Source: Saliterribacillus persicus (GTDB taxonomy: Bacteria; Bacillota; Bacilli; Bacillales; Amphibacillaceae). Taken from it: a stretch of 60,384 nucleotides of DNA. Where the stretch lies: contig NZ_QPJJ01000019.1 in assembly GCF_003337485.1 (NCBI RefSeq), positions 1-60,384 on the forward strand, written 5' to 3'. The translations under genes were made by a program, and so were the position numbers. The notes under the pieces were generated by a model that was not told the origin of the DNA, did not search any database, and was given only the letters and a program-made list of their open reading frames with translations. Of the stretch, positions 23,460 to 32,435 are shown piece by piece; position 1 is the stretch's first letter, and each line of letters starts with the position of its first letter.

Positions 23460-24209
23460 ATGAAAAAATTAATAATCAGAGCAGATGATCTAGGTTATTC
23501 TGAGGGTACTAATTATGGTATTGCTAAAAGTGTAAAAGAAGGTATCGTAGGAAGTGTGGGGATTATGCCAAATATGCCAACGGTGGAGCATGGGTTACTG
23601 TTGCTAGAAGGTGTGAATGTATGTTATGGACAACATACGAATATTTGTATTGGTAAACCATTAACAGATCCAGAGTTGATACCAAGCATTACCAATGATG
23701 TCGGGGAGTTTAAATCATCGAAGGAATATCGAGAGGCAAAGGAGGATTTTGTTGTACTAGACGAAGTTATAATAGAGATAGAAGCTCAATATGAGAAATT
23801 TATAGAACTTATCGGCTACCCTCCTCGTTATTTTGAAGGCCATGCAGTTGCCAGTAGTAATTTCTTTAAGGGATTACAAATAGTTGCAGACAAATATAGG
23901 TTAAAATATTCTCCTTTTTCCATTAAAAAAGAAGCTGTAAAGATCGGTAAGAAGCACGTTTGGATTTGTATGCAAAGTATGGATCCAGAGTATGTGCCGT
24001 TTAAATCATTAAAGAATTTTATAGAAAAAGCACCGGAGGATAAATATTATATGTTCATTACTCACCCAGGCTATTTGGACGGTTTTATTTTAAAGAATTC
24101 TACCCTGACAACTCCAAGGCCACTAGAAGTGGATATGCTATGTGATAGTAAAACTGAAAGATGGTTGGAGGAAGCGGGTGTCAAATTAATTACGTATGAT
24201 GATTTATAA
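23460..24209 (+). CDS. YdjC/ChbG-family carbohydrate deacetylase
   Basis: 249 residues. The metal-binding D9 and D10 lie in RADDLGYS; GQHTNI (about 60) and EGHAVAS (about 125) carry the other histidine ligands. Characterised ChbG removes one acetyl group from diacetylchitobiose-6-phosphate so that a 6-phospho-glucosidase can act. Following a PTS EIIBC gene, it probably deacetylates the phosphorylated amino-sugar disaccharide. ATG after GAAGGAGA. The GH1 enzyme 4 kb upstream could supply the hydrolysis step; that link is inferred. Confidence 0.85.
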   Translation: MKKLIIRADDLGYSEGTNYGIAKSVKEGIVGSVGIMPNMPTVEHGLLLLEGVNVCYGQHTNICIGKPLTDPELIPSITNDVGEFKSSKEYREAKEDFVVLDEVIIEIEAQYEKFIELIGYPPRYFEGHAVASSNFFKGLQIVADKYRLKYSPFSIKKEAVKIGKKHVWICMQSMDPEYVPFKSLKNFIEKAPEDKYYMFITHPGYLDGFILKNSTLTTPRPLEVDMLCDSKTERWLEEAGVKLITYDDL

Positions 24210-24336
24210 ATTGGTGAATAGAAGTCGGTATTTTAAGTGTGAGATTTAGAGCTACTTGTAATTATGATGGTATCAGCGAAGATGTAGTTAGGATAATCAG
24301 AAGTGATGGGTTTCAACCTATATGAATATATAAAAC

Positions 24337-24372
24337 AGCTACCTTAAACCTTACTCACATGGTTTAAGGTAG
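24337..24372. terminator. Convergent terminator between deacetylase and hxlR
   Basis: GCTACCTTAAACC and GGTTTAAGGTAGC form a perfect 13-base stem. On the minus strand it is followed by TGTTTTAT, so it best serves hxlR; it may also stop the plus-strand transcript. The rest of 24210-24579 shows no gene. Confidence 0.7.
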
Positions 24373-24579
24373 CCGATTCTGTAGAAAGTAAACAGGATAG
24401 TTAATGTAGAAAAATAGCTTGCAAATTAATTGCAATTTTTATTTTAGTAAGTTAGGGCTTAGATGAATTTAATATGATAATAACCTCGATTTTACGTAAC
24501 TAAACCATAAATGATCATGATTATATAAATTATGGCTGCTTCAAAAGACAAAAATAGTATTTAGTATAATTAATAAAGT

Positions 24580-24912
24580 TTAACCATTATTAATCATCTC
24601 TTGGTAGCCTAATCCCCATTGTTCCATAGAGGAAATAATTGGCTTAAGCGTTTCTCCTAAATCGCTAAGAGAATATTCGACTCTCGGTGGTACTTCTGGA
24701 TAAGCATGGCGTTGAATTATTCCATCTTCTTCCATGGAGCGTAGATTTTGTGTGAGTACCTTCTGGCTAATTCCATCTATTCCACTTCTAAGTTCTCCAA
24801 ATCTTTTTGTACCTTTTAACAATTCTCGTAGAATTAGAATTTTCCACTTATTACTAATTAGTCCTACTGTAGTTTCAACAGGACAAAGTGGGAGTTCTTT
24901 TTTTTTCTCCAT
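24580..24912 (-). CDS. HxlR-family transcriptional regulator
   Basis: 110 residues, a winged helix of the HxlR family (KWKILILRELLKGTKRFGEL...ISQKVLTQNLRSMEEDGII...RVEYSLSDLG). The conserved N-terminal cysteine C10 (LCPVE) matches the redox-sensing cysteine of YodB/CatR-type members, which respond to quinones and electrophiles. It is divergent from the sirtuin operon. A long operator between the two starts recurs near three other transcription units (29089, 29156, 36517), so it probably controls a small regulon. ATG after CGGAGGTAATAAT. Confidence 0.88.
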   Translation of the reverse strand: MEKKKELPLCPVETTVGLISNKWKILILRELLKGTKRFGELRSGIDGISQKVLTQNLRSMEEDGIIQRHAYPEVPPRVEYSLSDLGETLKPIISSMEQWGLGYQEMINNG

Positions 24913-24927
24913 ATTATTACCTCCGTT

Positions 24928-24970
24928 GGTTACTAAAAGGTTCCTATATAACTTTAAGGTGCCTACTTTT
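24928..24970. promoter_or_regulatory. HxlR-type operator, copy 1
   Basis: GGTTACTAAAAGGTTCC, then TATATAAC, then AAGGTGCCTACTTTT. The same arrangement occurs at 29156 and 36517, and inverted at 29089. It lies between hxlR and the sirtuin gene, where it can regulate both. Confidence 0.7.
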
Positions 24971-25080
24971 CATATGGAACTAAAGCATTTATTATGATTT
25001 TATAATGGTAATTATTCAATGTCAAATTCAATAGATAGGAAGATTAGTAATTTCAATAAGCTACTAATGGAGGATTAACT

Positions 25081-25920
25081 ATGGACAACTATCAAAAACG
25101 TATAGAAATTTCAAAAAAGGCACTAGTAGAGGCCGAATTCATTTTAATAGGTGCTGGCGCTGGGTTATCTGCTGCGGCAGGAATTACGTATAGTGGGAAA
25201 CGATTTACAGATAATTTTGGACCATTTATAGTGAAATATGGCTTCACCGACCTATATTCTTCTAGCTTTTATCCATTTGGAACGGAAGAAGAGAAATGGG
25301 CTTATTGGGCAAAGCATATTAGCCTCAATCGATATGAAATTGGAGCAACTAAGCTTTACGAAGATTTAGTAGAGCTCGTCGCTAATAAAAAATACTTTAT
25401 AATATCAACCAATGTTGAAAGTCAATTTGAAAAGGCAGGCTTTCCATCAGAGAAAGTTTTTCAAATTCAAGGGGATTATGGCTATCTCCAGTGCGAAAAA
25501 GGTTGTCACGACAAATTATATGAAAATGAATCATTAGTAACAACTATGATTAACAAGACATCTCGTTGTCAAATCCCGTCTAACCTTGTACCAAGATGTC
25601 CAATTTGTGGTGGTCCCATGGATGTTAATCTAAGAAAAAATGCTTTCTTTGTACAGGATGAGAGTTGGCACGCTTCAGATAATAGATACAAAAAATTTTT
25701 ACAAGAGTCTATTGGGAAAAAAATAGTATATATCGAATTAGGAGTCGGTTTTAATACACCCGGTATTATCCGATATCCATTTGAACGAATGACGTATCAC
25801 AATGAAAGGGCAACCTTAATTAGGCTCAATAAAGATCATCCAGAGTGCTTTGAGGAGAACCGGGGTAAGACCATCTCATTCACAGAAGACATGCAACAGG
25901 TGGTCACCGGATTCATGTAG
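25081..25920 (+). CDS. SirTM-type sirtuin, protein ADP-ribosyltransferase
   Basis: 279 residues with the Rossmann signature GAGAGLSAAAG (24-34), the STN motif (109-111) and a zinc-binding module with C138, C142, C173 and C176. The catalytic HG of deacetylase sirtuins is replaced by Gln-Gly (Q130 in FQIQGDYG), the hallmark of class M sirtuins (SirTM), which mono-ADP-ribosylate proteins instead of deacetylating. The next gene encodes the matching zinc macrodomain. In staphylococci and streptococci the pair sits with a GcvH-like protein and lipoate ligase LplA2, the modified target. Those genes are absent here and a quinone oxidoreductase takes their place. ATG after ATGGAGGAT. Confidence 0.9.
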   Translation: MDNYQKRIEISKKALVEAEFILIGAGAGLSAAAGITYSGKRFTDNFGPFIVKYGFTDLYSSSFYPFGTEEEKWAYWAKHISLNRYEIGATKLYEDLVELVANKKYFIISTNVESQFEKAGFPSEKVFQIQGDYGYLQCEKGCHDKLYENESLVTTMINKTSRCQIPSNLVPRCPICGGPMDVNLRKNAFFVQDESWHASDNRYKKFLQESIGKKIVYIELGVGFNTPGIIRYPFERMTYHNERATLIRLNKDHPECFEENRGKTISFTEDMQQVVTGFM

Positions 25921-25937
25921 TAGAGGAGATATATAAA

Positions 25938-26834
25938 ATGCCACAATTCAAACTAAAGGATTATGCTCCATCCATTCAATTATATAGTAAATACACGACT
26001 TTTTCTGATTATATGGCAAACAAGGAAGAAGTATTGAATGATTTATTAGATTTCCTTTTAAAAGAAAAGAATGATAGAAAGATTAAAATACCTCTTAATT
26101 ATCCTGACAAACGAAGATTGCTAAGGGGATTATTAAATGTTCGGCAACCACGCTTTTTACCTCATACTATTCTTGAAAAAATTGATGTATTATTGCAAAT
26201 CGAGTTAAAAGAAAAATCAGTAATAGAAGTAGAACAACTTAATACTGTAAGAGATTTAGTATCAAATAATTTATTTAACCAATCCGATAAATTCATCTTG
26301 TGGCAAGGAGATATTAGTCTATTACAAACAGATGCAATTGTGAATGCCGCAAATAAATATTTACTAGGATGTTTTCAACCATTACACTCTTGTATTGATA
26401 ATGCCATCCATTCTGTTGCGGGGCCTTTGCTTAGGGAAGATTGTAAAACTATTATTTCTATTCAGGATAGGGTTGAAAAGACTGGTGATGCAAAAATCAC
26501 AAGAGGCTATAATCTCCCAGCGAATTTTGTTCTGCATACAGTTGGACCTATCGTAGAGAAAGGAACCAAATTAACGAATAAGCAAAAGGAAGATCTAGCA
26601 TCTTGTTATAGTTCATGCTTGGAATTGGCTAATCAAATTCCAGATATAAAAAGTTTGGCTTTTTGTGCAATATCTACGGGAGTATTCGGATTTCCAAAAC
26701 AAGAAGCAGCTAGAGTTGCTGTTGAAACTGTGAATGATTGGTTAAATTTAAATCCTCATCATTTTGAAAAAATAGTTTTTAATGTATACAGTGAAGAGGA
26801 TTACAATGTTTATTTTCGTCTCTTTCAACAATAG
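25938..26834 (+). CDS. Zinc-dependent macrodomain ADP-ribosyl hydrolase
   Basis: 298 residues: an N-terminal helical extension (1-115) and a macrodomain (about 117-298) with WQGDISLLQTDAIVNAAN (122-139). The GCFQPLHSCIDNAIH segment carries C145, H150 and C152, the zinc ligands of Zn-macrodomains; TGDAKITRGYNLP and the GVFGFP phosphate loop follow. Zn-macrodomains remove the ADP-ribose put on by the SirTM partner. It starts 17 bases after the sirtuin stop with its own GAGGAG site, so the two are one operon. Full length and intact. Confidence 0.9.
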   Translation: MPQFKLKDYAPSIQLYSKYTTFSDYMANKEEVLNDLLDFLLKEKNDRKIKIPLNYPDKRRLLRGLLNVRQPRFLPHTILEKIDVLLQIELKEKSVIEVEQLNTVRDLVSNNLFNQSDKFILWQGDISLLQTDAIVNAANKYLLGCFQPLHSCIDNAIHSVAGPLLREDCKTIISIQDRVEKTGDAKITRGYNLPANFVLHTVGPIVEKGTKLTNKQKEDLASCYSSCLELANQIPDIKSLAFCAISTGVFGFPKQEAARVAVETVNDWLNLNPHHFEKIVFNVYSEEDYNVYFRLFQQ

Positions 26835-26904
26835 TAGGAATTATTTCTATAGATTTCGGGACTTTTAAAAGGCAACTATTTGAAAAATAAAGGAGATTCA
26901 ATAA

Positions 26905-27873
26905 ATGAAAGCAATTATATTGGAAAGAGCCTGTACGGCAGAAGAGTTGACTGTTAAAAATGCACCTATACCAGAAGTGAAGTCTGGTTGGGTTTTGATA
27001 AAAATTAAAGCTTTTGGCATTAATAGATCTGAATTATTTACTAGAGAAGGGTTTTCTCCTTCAGTAAAGTTACCACGAATAATCGGAATAGAATGCGTAG
27101 GTGAAATTGCAGATCCTTCCGATAGTGATTTTTCAAAAGGCGAGAAAGTAGTTTCTTTAATGGGAGGGCTTGGGCGTGAATTTGATGGTAGTTATGCAGA
27201 GTATGCCCTTATTCCTTCGAACCAGATATATCGGATTGATCATAATTTGGATTGGGTAAGGCTGGCAGCTATTCCGGAAATGTACTATACAGCCTATGCT
27301 TCGTTATTTGATACAATGATGTTACAAAAAGGGGATACCCTTCTTATACGTGGTGGTACAAGCTCCGTAGGCTTGGCAGCATTACAGCTTGCTAAAAGTA
27401 TTGGGGTTTCGGTAATTTCAACAACTAGAAGTAAGAACAAAGTGGAATTATTAAAAAGACATGGTGCGGATTATGTGTTATTAGATGAAAACAAGCTACA
27501 ACCTGAAATACTTTCTCTTTATCCAAATGGAATAAATAAAATATTAGAATTGATAGGTACAGTAACTTTAAAAGATTCCCTAAGTATGTTAGCGGACAAA
27601 GGAACTCTTTGTATGGCTGGAATTCTCGGAGGGGAATGGGTAATCGATCAATTCGAACCTATGATAGATATTCCATCAGGAAGATACTTTACTCAATTTG
27701 ATAGTGGAGTAAATTTTAAAGAAGAATTATTAAAAGATTTATTTCAACATATTATCGACAATCAGATAGAGGTGCCGATTGGAAAGATCTTTACTCTAGA
27801 TGAAATTAGTGAAGCCCACAAAATGATGGAAAGTAATCGTGCTGAAGGGAAAATCGTTGTGGTAAATCCATGA
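26905..27873 (+). CDS. Zinc-independent alcohol dehydrogenase/quinone oxidoreductase (MDR family)
   Basis: 322 residues: GroES-like N-domain (25-110) and Rossmann domain (about 140-260) with RGGTSSVGLAALQ for NADPH. The catalytic-zinc Cys/His set of true alcohol dehydrogenases is not evident, which fits the quinone oxidoreductase branch. It is third in the operon after SirTM and the macrodomain, about 70 bases downstream with its own AAAGGAG. It probably reduces quinones or enals, consistent with HxlR control. It could itself be a target of ADP-ribosylation, but nothing shows that. Confidence 0.85.
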   Translation: MKAIILERACTAEELTVKNAPIPEVKSGWVLIKIKAFGINRSELFTREGFSPSVKLPRIIGIECVGEIADPSDSDFSKGEKVVSLMGGLGREFDGSYAEYALIPSNQIYRIDHNLDWVRLAAIPEMYYTAYASLFDTMMLQKGDTLLIRGGTSSVGLAALQLAKSIGVSVISTTRSKNKVELLKRHGADYVLLDENKLQPEILSLYPNGINKILELIGTVTLKDSLSMLADKGTLCMAGILGGEWVIDQFEPMIDIPSGRYFTQFDSGVNFKEELLKDLFQHIIDNQIEVPIGKIFTLDEISEAHKMMESNRAEGKIVVVNP

Positions 27874-27988
27874 CAAACGGCGATCTTATTTCGAAGCATG
27901 CCCTCTTTGAATTTATTCAAAAATTTTCAGAAAGTATAACAAAGTAGCTCTAATAACGAAGTTAATAACGGAAAACATTTATGATTAC

Positions 27989-28028
27989 AAAAATGAACAT
28001 ATTCGACTAATAAGAATGTGTTCATTTT
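27989..28028. terminator. Terminator between the SirTM operon and the radical SAM gene
   Basis: AAAAATGAACA pairs with TGTTCATTTT, with a second small ATTC/GAAT stem inside. It is AT-rich on both flanks and may serve both convergent units. The rest of 27874-28206 shows no gene. Confidence 0.75.
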
Positions 28029-28206
28029 CTGTAATCAAACTACTCTAGAATTAATACTTCTTTAACCGCTTCTATAATTTTTCATCTATATCAGTTTAGC
28101 GGTTAATTTTATATAATCACTGTCTCCGTTGGTTCACCTACCTTTTTGCGTAGTGTCTAGGTTTGCATATAGGGAAGTGGTATTTCTTTTTATGTATAAT
28201 TTAAAA

Positions 28207-29043
28207 TTACAAGCTGCTACATTTATTGCAATCATCTTTAATTGTTTTAACCTGACCAAATTCTTTTTCTAATATGGGTAATATTTTTTTGTATGCATCT
28301 CTTTCATACCATTGAGGTAAATTAATATTTTCATATATCTTTTTAATTCCCATTTCTTCTGTCCGATCACTTTTACCATCATTACATAAAGAGTAAGTAT
28401 CTAATACAACTGTATCCGTCGCCTCTTTGAAAATCTTCGCCACCTTTTTCGTCATTGGCAACATAGGAGAAATAGATATCCTTGTAGGAATGCCTGCTTC
28501 TGTGATTTCCTTTAAAGCTTTTAATCTAGCAGCAATTGGTGGTGCAGATGGTGTGAATATTTTCCTGTATTTCTCACTATCCGTTTCTATTGTCATACTC
28601 ACCAATATCTTATCTCCAAATTTTTTGAATAATTCGATATCACGCTTTACTAAAGGTGAACGAGTATGAATCATTAGGAAATCAATATCATCAAGGATAG
28701 GAAGCATGCTTTCTAATATCGCCTCTGTAATTCTTTCTTTTGATTCTTTCCATTGATAAGGATCTGTCGCTGTACTCATAAAAATAGAAATGCGTTGCCC
28801 TTTTCCTCTTGCTTTTTTAATCTCATTGTTCACTAATACACTTGCATTTGATTTTATATCGACATAACTTCCCCATTCTTCTCCTCTAAATTTAGCCTGT
28901 GGCATTTCCCTAACATAACAATATTTGCAAGCAAAAACACAGCCTGTATAGGGATTAAGAGAAAAAGTGAAGTCATGATAAGCAACACATCCTCTTGCGG
29001 GAGTTAAAATAGTTTTTGAAACAATATTTTTAAAATCTGGCAC
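28207..29043 (-). CDS. SplB-like radical SAM protein
   Basis: 278 residues with a radical SAM cluster motif CxxxCxxC (C35, C39, C42 in TGCVFACKYCYV) and an N-terminal TPARGCVAYHDFTFSLNPY typical of the COG1533 (spore photoproduct lyase-related) branch. FMSTATDPYQ and HTRSPL are further conserved blocks. The reaction is unknown for most of these proteins. Start: GTG 29043 after AGAGGTG, in preference to the GTG three codons upstream that is part of the ribosome site. An inverted copy of the HxlR operator lies 46 bases upstream, so it belongs to that regulon. Confidence 0.85.
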   Translation of the reverse strand: MPDFKNIVSKTILTPARGCVAYHDFTFSLNPYTGCVFACKYCYVREMPQAKFRGEEWGSYVDIKSNASVLVNNEIKKARGKGQRISIFMSTATDPYQWKESKERITEAILESMLPILDDIDFLMIHTRSPLVKRDIELFKKFGDKILVSMTIETDSEKYRKIFTPSAPPIAARLKALKEITEAGIPTRISISPMLPMTKKVAKIFKEATDTVVLDTYSLCNDGKSDRTEEMGIKKIYENINLPQWYERDAYKKILPILEKEFGQVKTIKDDCNKCSSL

Positions 29044-29088
29044 GTTAACCACCTCTTCTATATATTAAGAGTTTTAGTAAGAAATGTT

Positions 29089-29129
29089 AAGTAGGCACCT
29101 TTGTGTAATAAAGGAACCAAAAAGTAACT
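29089..29129 (-). promoter_or_regulatory. HxlR-type operator, copy 2 (inverted)
   Basis: Read on the minus strand: AGTTACTTTTTGGTTCC, then AAAGGTGCCTACTT. It has the same spacing as copy 1 and lies upstream of the radical SAM gene. Confidence 0.65.
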
Positions 29130-29155
29130 AATGCAAAGATTAAATCAAAGCAATA

Positions 29156-29197
29156 GTTACTAAAAGGTTACTATATAACCATAAGGTGCCTACTTTT
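29156..29197 (+). promoter_or_regulatory. HxlR-type operator, copy 3
   Basis: GTTACTAAAAGGTTACTATATAACC then AAGGTGCCTACTTTT in the same phase as copy 1. A TATAAT lies at 29220-29225. It lies upstream of the OpuC-like ABC operon. Confidence 0.7.
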
Positions 29198-29303
29198 CAA
29201 AAGAAACTAAGTAGATTAGTATAATAATGTCTACTTGCTTAAAATTACTAGAGAGATTGACAGATTAATATAAGGAAAATGACGTAAATGAAAGGAGATT
29301 AAC

Positions 29304-29960
29304 TTGGAAAATAATTTATGGATCCAAATTAAAACTTACTTTCATAATAATTTGGGAACTTTCTTAAATGCTGTTAAAGAACATTTGGAAATCAGCTTAA
29401 TTTCTTTAGGTATTGCAATGATCATTGGAATTGTATGCGGATATCTCTGTGTGAAGCATAAACAATTGGAGAGTAAAATCGTCCCCATTTTCCAGGTTTT
29501 GAGAGTTATTCCAAGTTTGGCGGTTCTACTTCTACTATTACCAATTATTGGAACAGGGATGAAATCGGCTGTTATCGCATTAGTTTTATTGGCCGTACCG
29601 CCAGTTCTTATGAATACAGTCGTAGGAATAAAAGAAGTCCCTAGTTTTATGATTGAATCTGCTTATGGAATGGGAATGACAGAGAAGCAAGTATTATGGA
29701 AGGTTCAATTTCCATTAGCGATGCCTCTAATTTTTACAGGAATAAAAATCGCCATGATTGAGATTATTGCTAGTGCGACACTGGCAGCGAAAATTGGGAG
29801 TGGTGGAGTCGGTGAAATTATTTTTACTGGATTGGGCCTTAATAGAACAGACTTACTTCTTATTGGCGGAATAACAGTAGGTTTATTAACCATCTTATCT
29901 TCTCTCCTTCTAGAATTAATAAACAGAGTAGTAATGAGATATAAATATGTTAAATCGTAG
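29304..29960 (+). CDS. OpuC-like ABC transporter permease 1
   Basis: 218 residues with five to six membrane spans and the permease EAA-like loop (ESAYGMGMTEKQVLWKVQFPLAMP). It belongs to the OpuC/ProW osmoprotectant branch (glycine betaine, carnitine, choline). TTG start at 29304 after GAAAGGAGA. It is the first gene of a five-member set: permease, dead binding protein, ATPase, permease, then two extracytoplasmic proteins. It lies behind operator copy 3, so uptake is probably tied to the same electrophile signal rather than only to salt. Confidence 0.88.
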   Translation: MENNLWIQIKTYFHNNLGTFLNAVKEHLEISLISLGIAMIIGIVCGYLCVKHKQLESKIVPIFQVLRVIPSLAVLLLLLPIIGTGMKSAVIALVLLAVPPVLMNTVVGIKEVPSFMIESAYGMGMTEKQVLWKVQFPLAMPLIFTGIKIAMIEIIASATLAAKIGSGGVGEIIFTGLGLNRTDLLLIGGITVGLLTILSSLLLELINRVVMRYKYVKS

Positions 29961-29965
29961 GATGA

Positions 29966-30288
29966 ATGAAAGTGATAAAATTCACATGTGAAAGGTTAGT
30001 TGGATTTTTGGGGTTATATATAATAATGAGCTTGGTGGCATGTGCAAATAATGAAATTGATATATACCTTGAATATTCAGGAACAGGATTATTATAAGTA
30101 TTACAAATGGAATTAATTACAGATTTAGAAAAGGTATATAATGGTGTAAAAGTATAGTATTAGAAATAATATATAAAGTAAGCGAAACACTTAAAACACG
30201 TACAATTACTATACTTAATGTAAAATCAGATTTGGATAAAGAAGAATAAATAGAAGTAGCAAAACAGTATTATGAATCAATAAAATAA
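29966..30288 (+). pseudogene. Decayed OpuCC-type substrate-binding lipoprotein
   Basis: It begins with an intact lipoprotein signal (MKVIKF...LVAC), then jumps to NEIDIYLEYSGTGLL-stop, followed by MELITDLEKVYNGVKV and, at the end, TILNVKSDLDKEE-stop-IEVAKQYYESIK. Each piece aligns with the intact binding protein at 36647 (DEIDLYPEYTGTGLL, DLISDPDEVYQTVK, VDIDKEEYEEVAKEYYKSIN). About two-thirds of the gene is deleted and stops are present. Confidence 0.85.
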
Positions 30289-30306
30289 TTGATTCAGGAG
30301 GTTTAT

Positions 30307-31077
30307 ATGACTCAAATAGCGATTGAATTTAATAATGTTAGTAAAAGGTTTAATCATGCAAAATATAACGCGGTAGATGATGTTTCTCTTAACATTAAAG
30401 AGGGTGAATTTATTACAATATTAGGTTCATCTGGTTCAGGTAAAACAACTTTGTTAAAGATGATCAACAAGCTATATGAGCCAAGTCACGGGATTATTAA
30501 ACTATTTGATGAAGATATTTCGACGGTTGATTCTGTTATCTTGCGTAGGCGGATTGGCTATGTTATTCAACACGTTGGACTTTTCCCCCACATGACTATT
30601 GCCCAGAATGTAGCGTCTGTACCGAAATTGTTAAATTGGGATAAACAAACTATAAACATAAGGGTAATGGAATTATTAAAATTAGTTGGACTTAATCCTG
30701 TTGAATTTATGGATCGATATCCCTCTCAACTATCTGGAGGGCAACAACAAAGGGTCGGTCTTGCAAGAGCATTGGCTGTTGATCCCAAAATTATGTTATT
30801 GGACGAACCTTTAGGAGCAGTTGATGCAATAACCCGACTGAATTTACAAGATGAGTTATTACGTATTCATGGAGGACTACAAAAAACATTTTTACTTGTC
30901 ACCCATGATATTAACGAGGCATTTAAACTTGGAAATAGAGTGGTTATTATGAATAATGGAAGAGTATCTCAATTTGATACACCAAGAAATATTGTGGCGA
31001 GTCCAGCTGATAATTTTGTAAATTCTTTAATTGAATCATCAAGAAGTCAAGAGAAGTTCTGGGAGGGGTTAAGGTGA
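30307..31077 (+). CDS. OpuC-like ABC transporter ATP-binding protein
   Basis: 256 residues: Walker A GSSGSGKTT (about 37-45), signature LSGGQQQR, Walker B IMLLDEPLGAVD, switch histidine in LLVTHD. It lacks the C-terminal CBS domains of OpuCA/ProV that sense ionic strength. Start: ATG 30307 after CAGGAGG. It overlaps the second permease by 4 bases. Missing CBS domains fit a transporter that is not gated by osmotic strength. Confidence 0.9.
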   Translation: MTQIAIEFNNVSKRFNHAKYNAVDDVSLNIKEGEFITILGSSGSGKTTLLKMINKLYEPSHGIIKLFDEDISTVDSVILRRRIGYVIQHVGLFPHMTIAQNVASVPKLLNWDKQTINIRVMELLKLVGLNPVEFMDRYPSQLSGGQQQRVGLARALAVDPKIMLLDEPLGAVDAITRLNLQDELLRIHGGLQKTFLLVTHDINEAFKLGNRVVIMNNGRVSQFDTPRNIVASPADNFVNSLIESSRSQEKFWEGLR

Positions 31078-31682
31078 TCGAATATGCTTTAGAATATCCA
31101 GATAAATTATATTTTCCATTATTAGAGCATATCCAAATGTTATTTATCACACTGATATTGTCCCTTATCCTAGCATCAATACTTACCATTATCACAATCT
31201 ATTCTGAATCTTTATCAAAGACTTTCGTATATATATTTTCAGTTATCTATTCAATTCCAAGTTTAGCGATATTTGCATTGTTAATTCCTCTAACTGGATT
31301 AGGCAAAACAACAGCTATCATTGTTTTAGTCTTATATAATCAATATTTATTACTAAGAAACATCACAGAAGGCCTCAAAGAAGTGGACCCTGCTGTTACT
31401 GAAGCCGCAATTGGTATTGGAATGAACAAGATACAATTACTTTTTAAAATTAAAATTCCATTATCAAAAAAAGCTATATTTACTGGTGTCCGCCTCGCAG
31501 TGGTATCAACGATAGGGATTGCAACAATTGCAGCATTTATAAATGCTGGTGGATTGGGAAGTATTTTAAACGATGGCTTAAGAACAGTAAATACGGTAAA
31601 AATCCTTTGGGGTAGTATATTAGCAGCAGGACTAGCTATAGGGAGTAATGCAATATTAAGCAAATGGGAACAAAGATTATAG
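31074..31682 (+). CDS. OpuC-like ABC transporter permease 2
   Basis: 202 residues, five spans, with the loop EAAIGIGMNKIQLLFKIKIPLS. GTG start overlapping the ATPase stop (GTGA). It pairs with the 29304 permease to make the heterodimeric channel of OpuC type. Its sequence differs clearly from the first permease. Confidence 0.88.
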   Translation: MIEYALEYPDKLYFPLLEHIQMLFITLILSLILASILTIITIYSESLSKTFVYIFSVIYSIPSLAIFALLIPLTGLGKTTAIIVLVLYNQYLLLRNITEGLKEVDPAVTEAAIGIGMNKIQLLFKIKIPLSKKAIFTGVRLAVVSTIGIATIAAFINAGGLGSILNDGLRTVNTVKILWGSILAAGLAIGSNAILSKWEQRL

Positions 31683-31811
31683 GGTGCGTTTATGGAAATA
31701 AGCTTTTAGTTTTGTATGATGGGAGGATCTATTGTGGTGGTGCATGGTATATCCTTTTAATTTAATCAATTTTCGCATAATAACATTAAAAAATTTTTAA
31801 GGAGATTGTAT

Positions 31812-32378
31812 ATGAAAAAGTTTTTGGTTTGCTTTCTGTTATCTATACTTGTGATTTTTATCACAAGTTGTTCTCAAGTGATAAGAGAGGAAGTAACTAC
31901 TACACCTAACGAAGATTCTAAATTGATTACCCGATTGGAGTTAGAGGATTTAGATGAGGACATGCAACGCATTGTTAAGTTTCTGTATGAGAATAAAATG
32001 ATACAAATGGCATCTATTGAAGCTAACGGAACACCCTCTATTCGCACCATACAATTCCAATTTTATGAAAATGGAAGGATTTATTTCCAAACAGACACGA
32101 ACGCATCGATATATAGGAACTTGAAAAAGTTACCTTCAATGGAGTTGGTTTCAAGTAGTCAAGACGAAACACAATCTTTAAGAATTAAAGGAGAAGTGGT
32201 GTTTGAGAACAATCATGCGTTAATCGAACGAACTCTGTCTGAAAACCCTAATATTAAAAAAATATACGGTTCAGATGGGAATCCTACACTTGTGATGTTT
32301 TATGTGGAACATGGTAGTGCCCAAATTTACGAATTTTCCGATAAAGTGCAAGGAACAACATTGGCTTATCAGTGGTAA
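31812..32378 (+). CDS. Lipoprotein with FMN-binding split-barrel (pyridoxamine oxidase-like) domain
   Basis: 188 residues. A lipoprotein signal ends in ITSC (C20), then a linker, then a split-barrel domain of the pyridoxamine 5'-phosphate oxidase family from about 45 (MASIEANGTPSIRTIQFQF...GRIYFQTDTNASIYRNL). Such proteins usually bind FMN or other cofactors in the cytoplasm; an exported, lipid-anchored form is unusual. Start: ATG 31812 after AAGGAG. It follows the ABC genes at 130 bases and may act on the transported compound. Cofactor and reaction are unknown. Confidence 0.72.
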   Translation: MKKFLVCFLLSILVIFITSCSQVIREEVTTTPNEDSKLITRLELEDLDEDMQRIVKFLYENKMIQMASIEANGTPSIRTIQFQFYENGRIYFQTDTNASIYRNLKKLPSMELVSSSQDETQSLRIKGEVVFENNHALIERTLSENPNIKKIYGSDGNPTLVMFYVEHGSAQIYEFSDKVQGTTLAYQW

Positions 32379-32435
32379 GCTTATTTACTTTAATTGTACT
32401 CATCTTGAAAAATATGGATAATGAAAGGTTATAAT

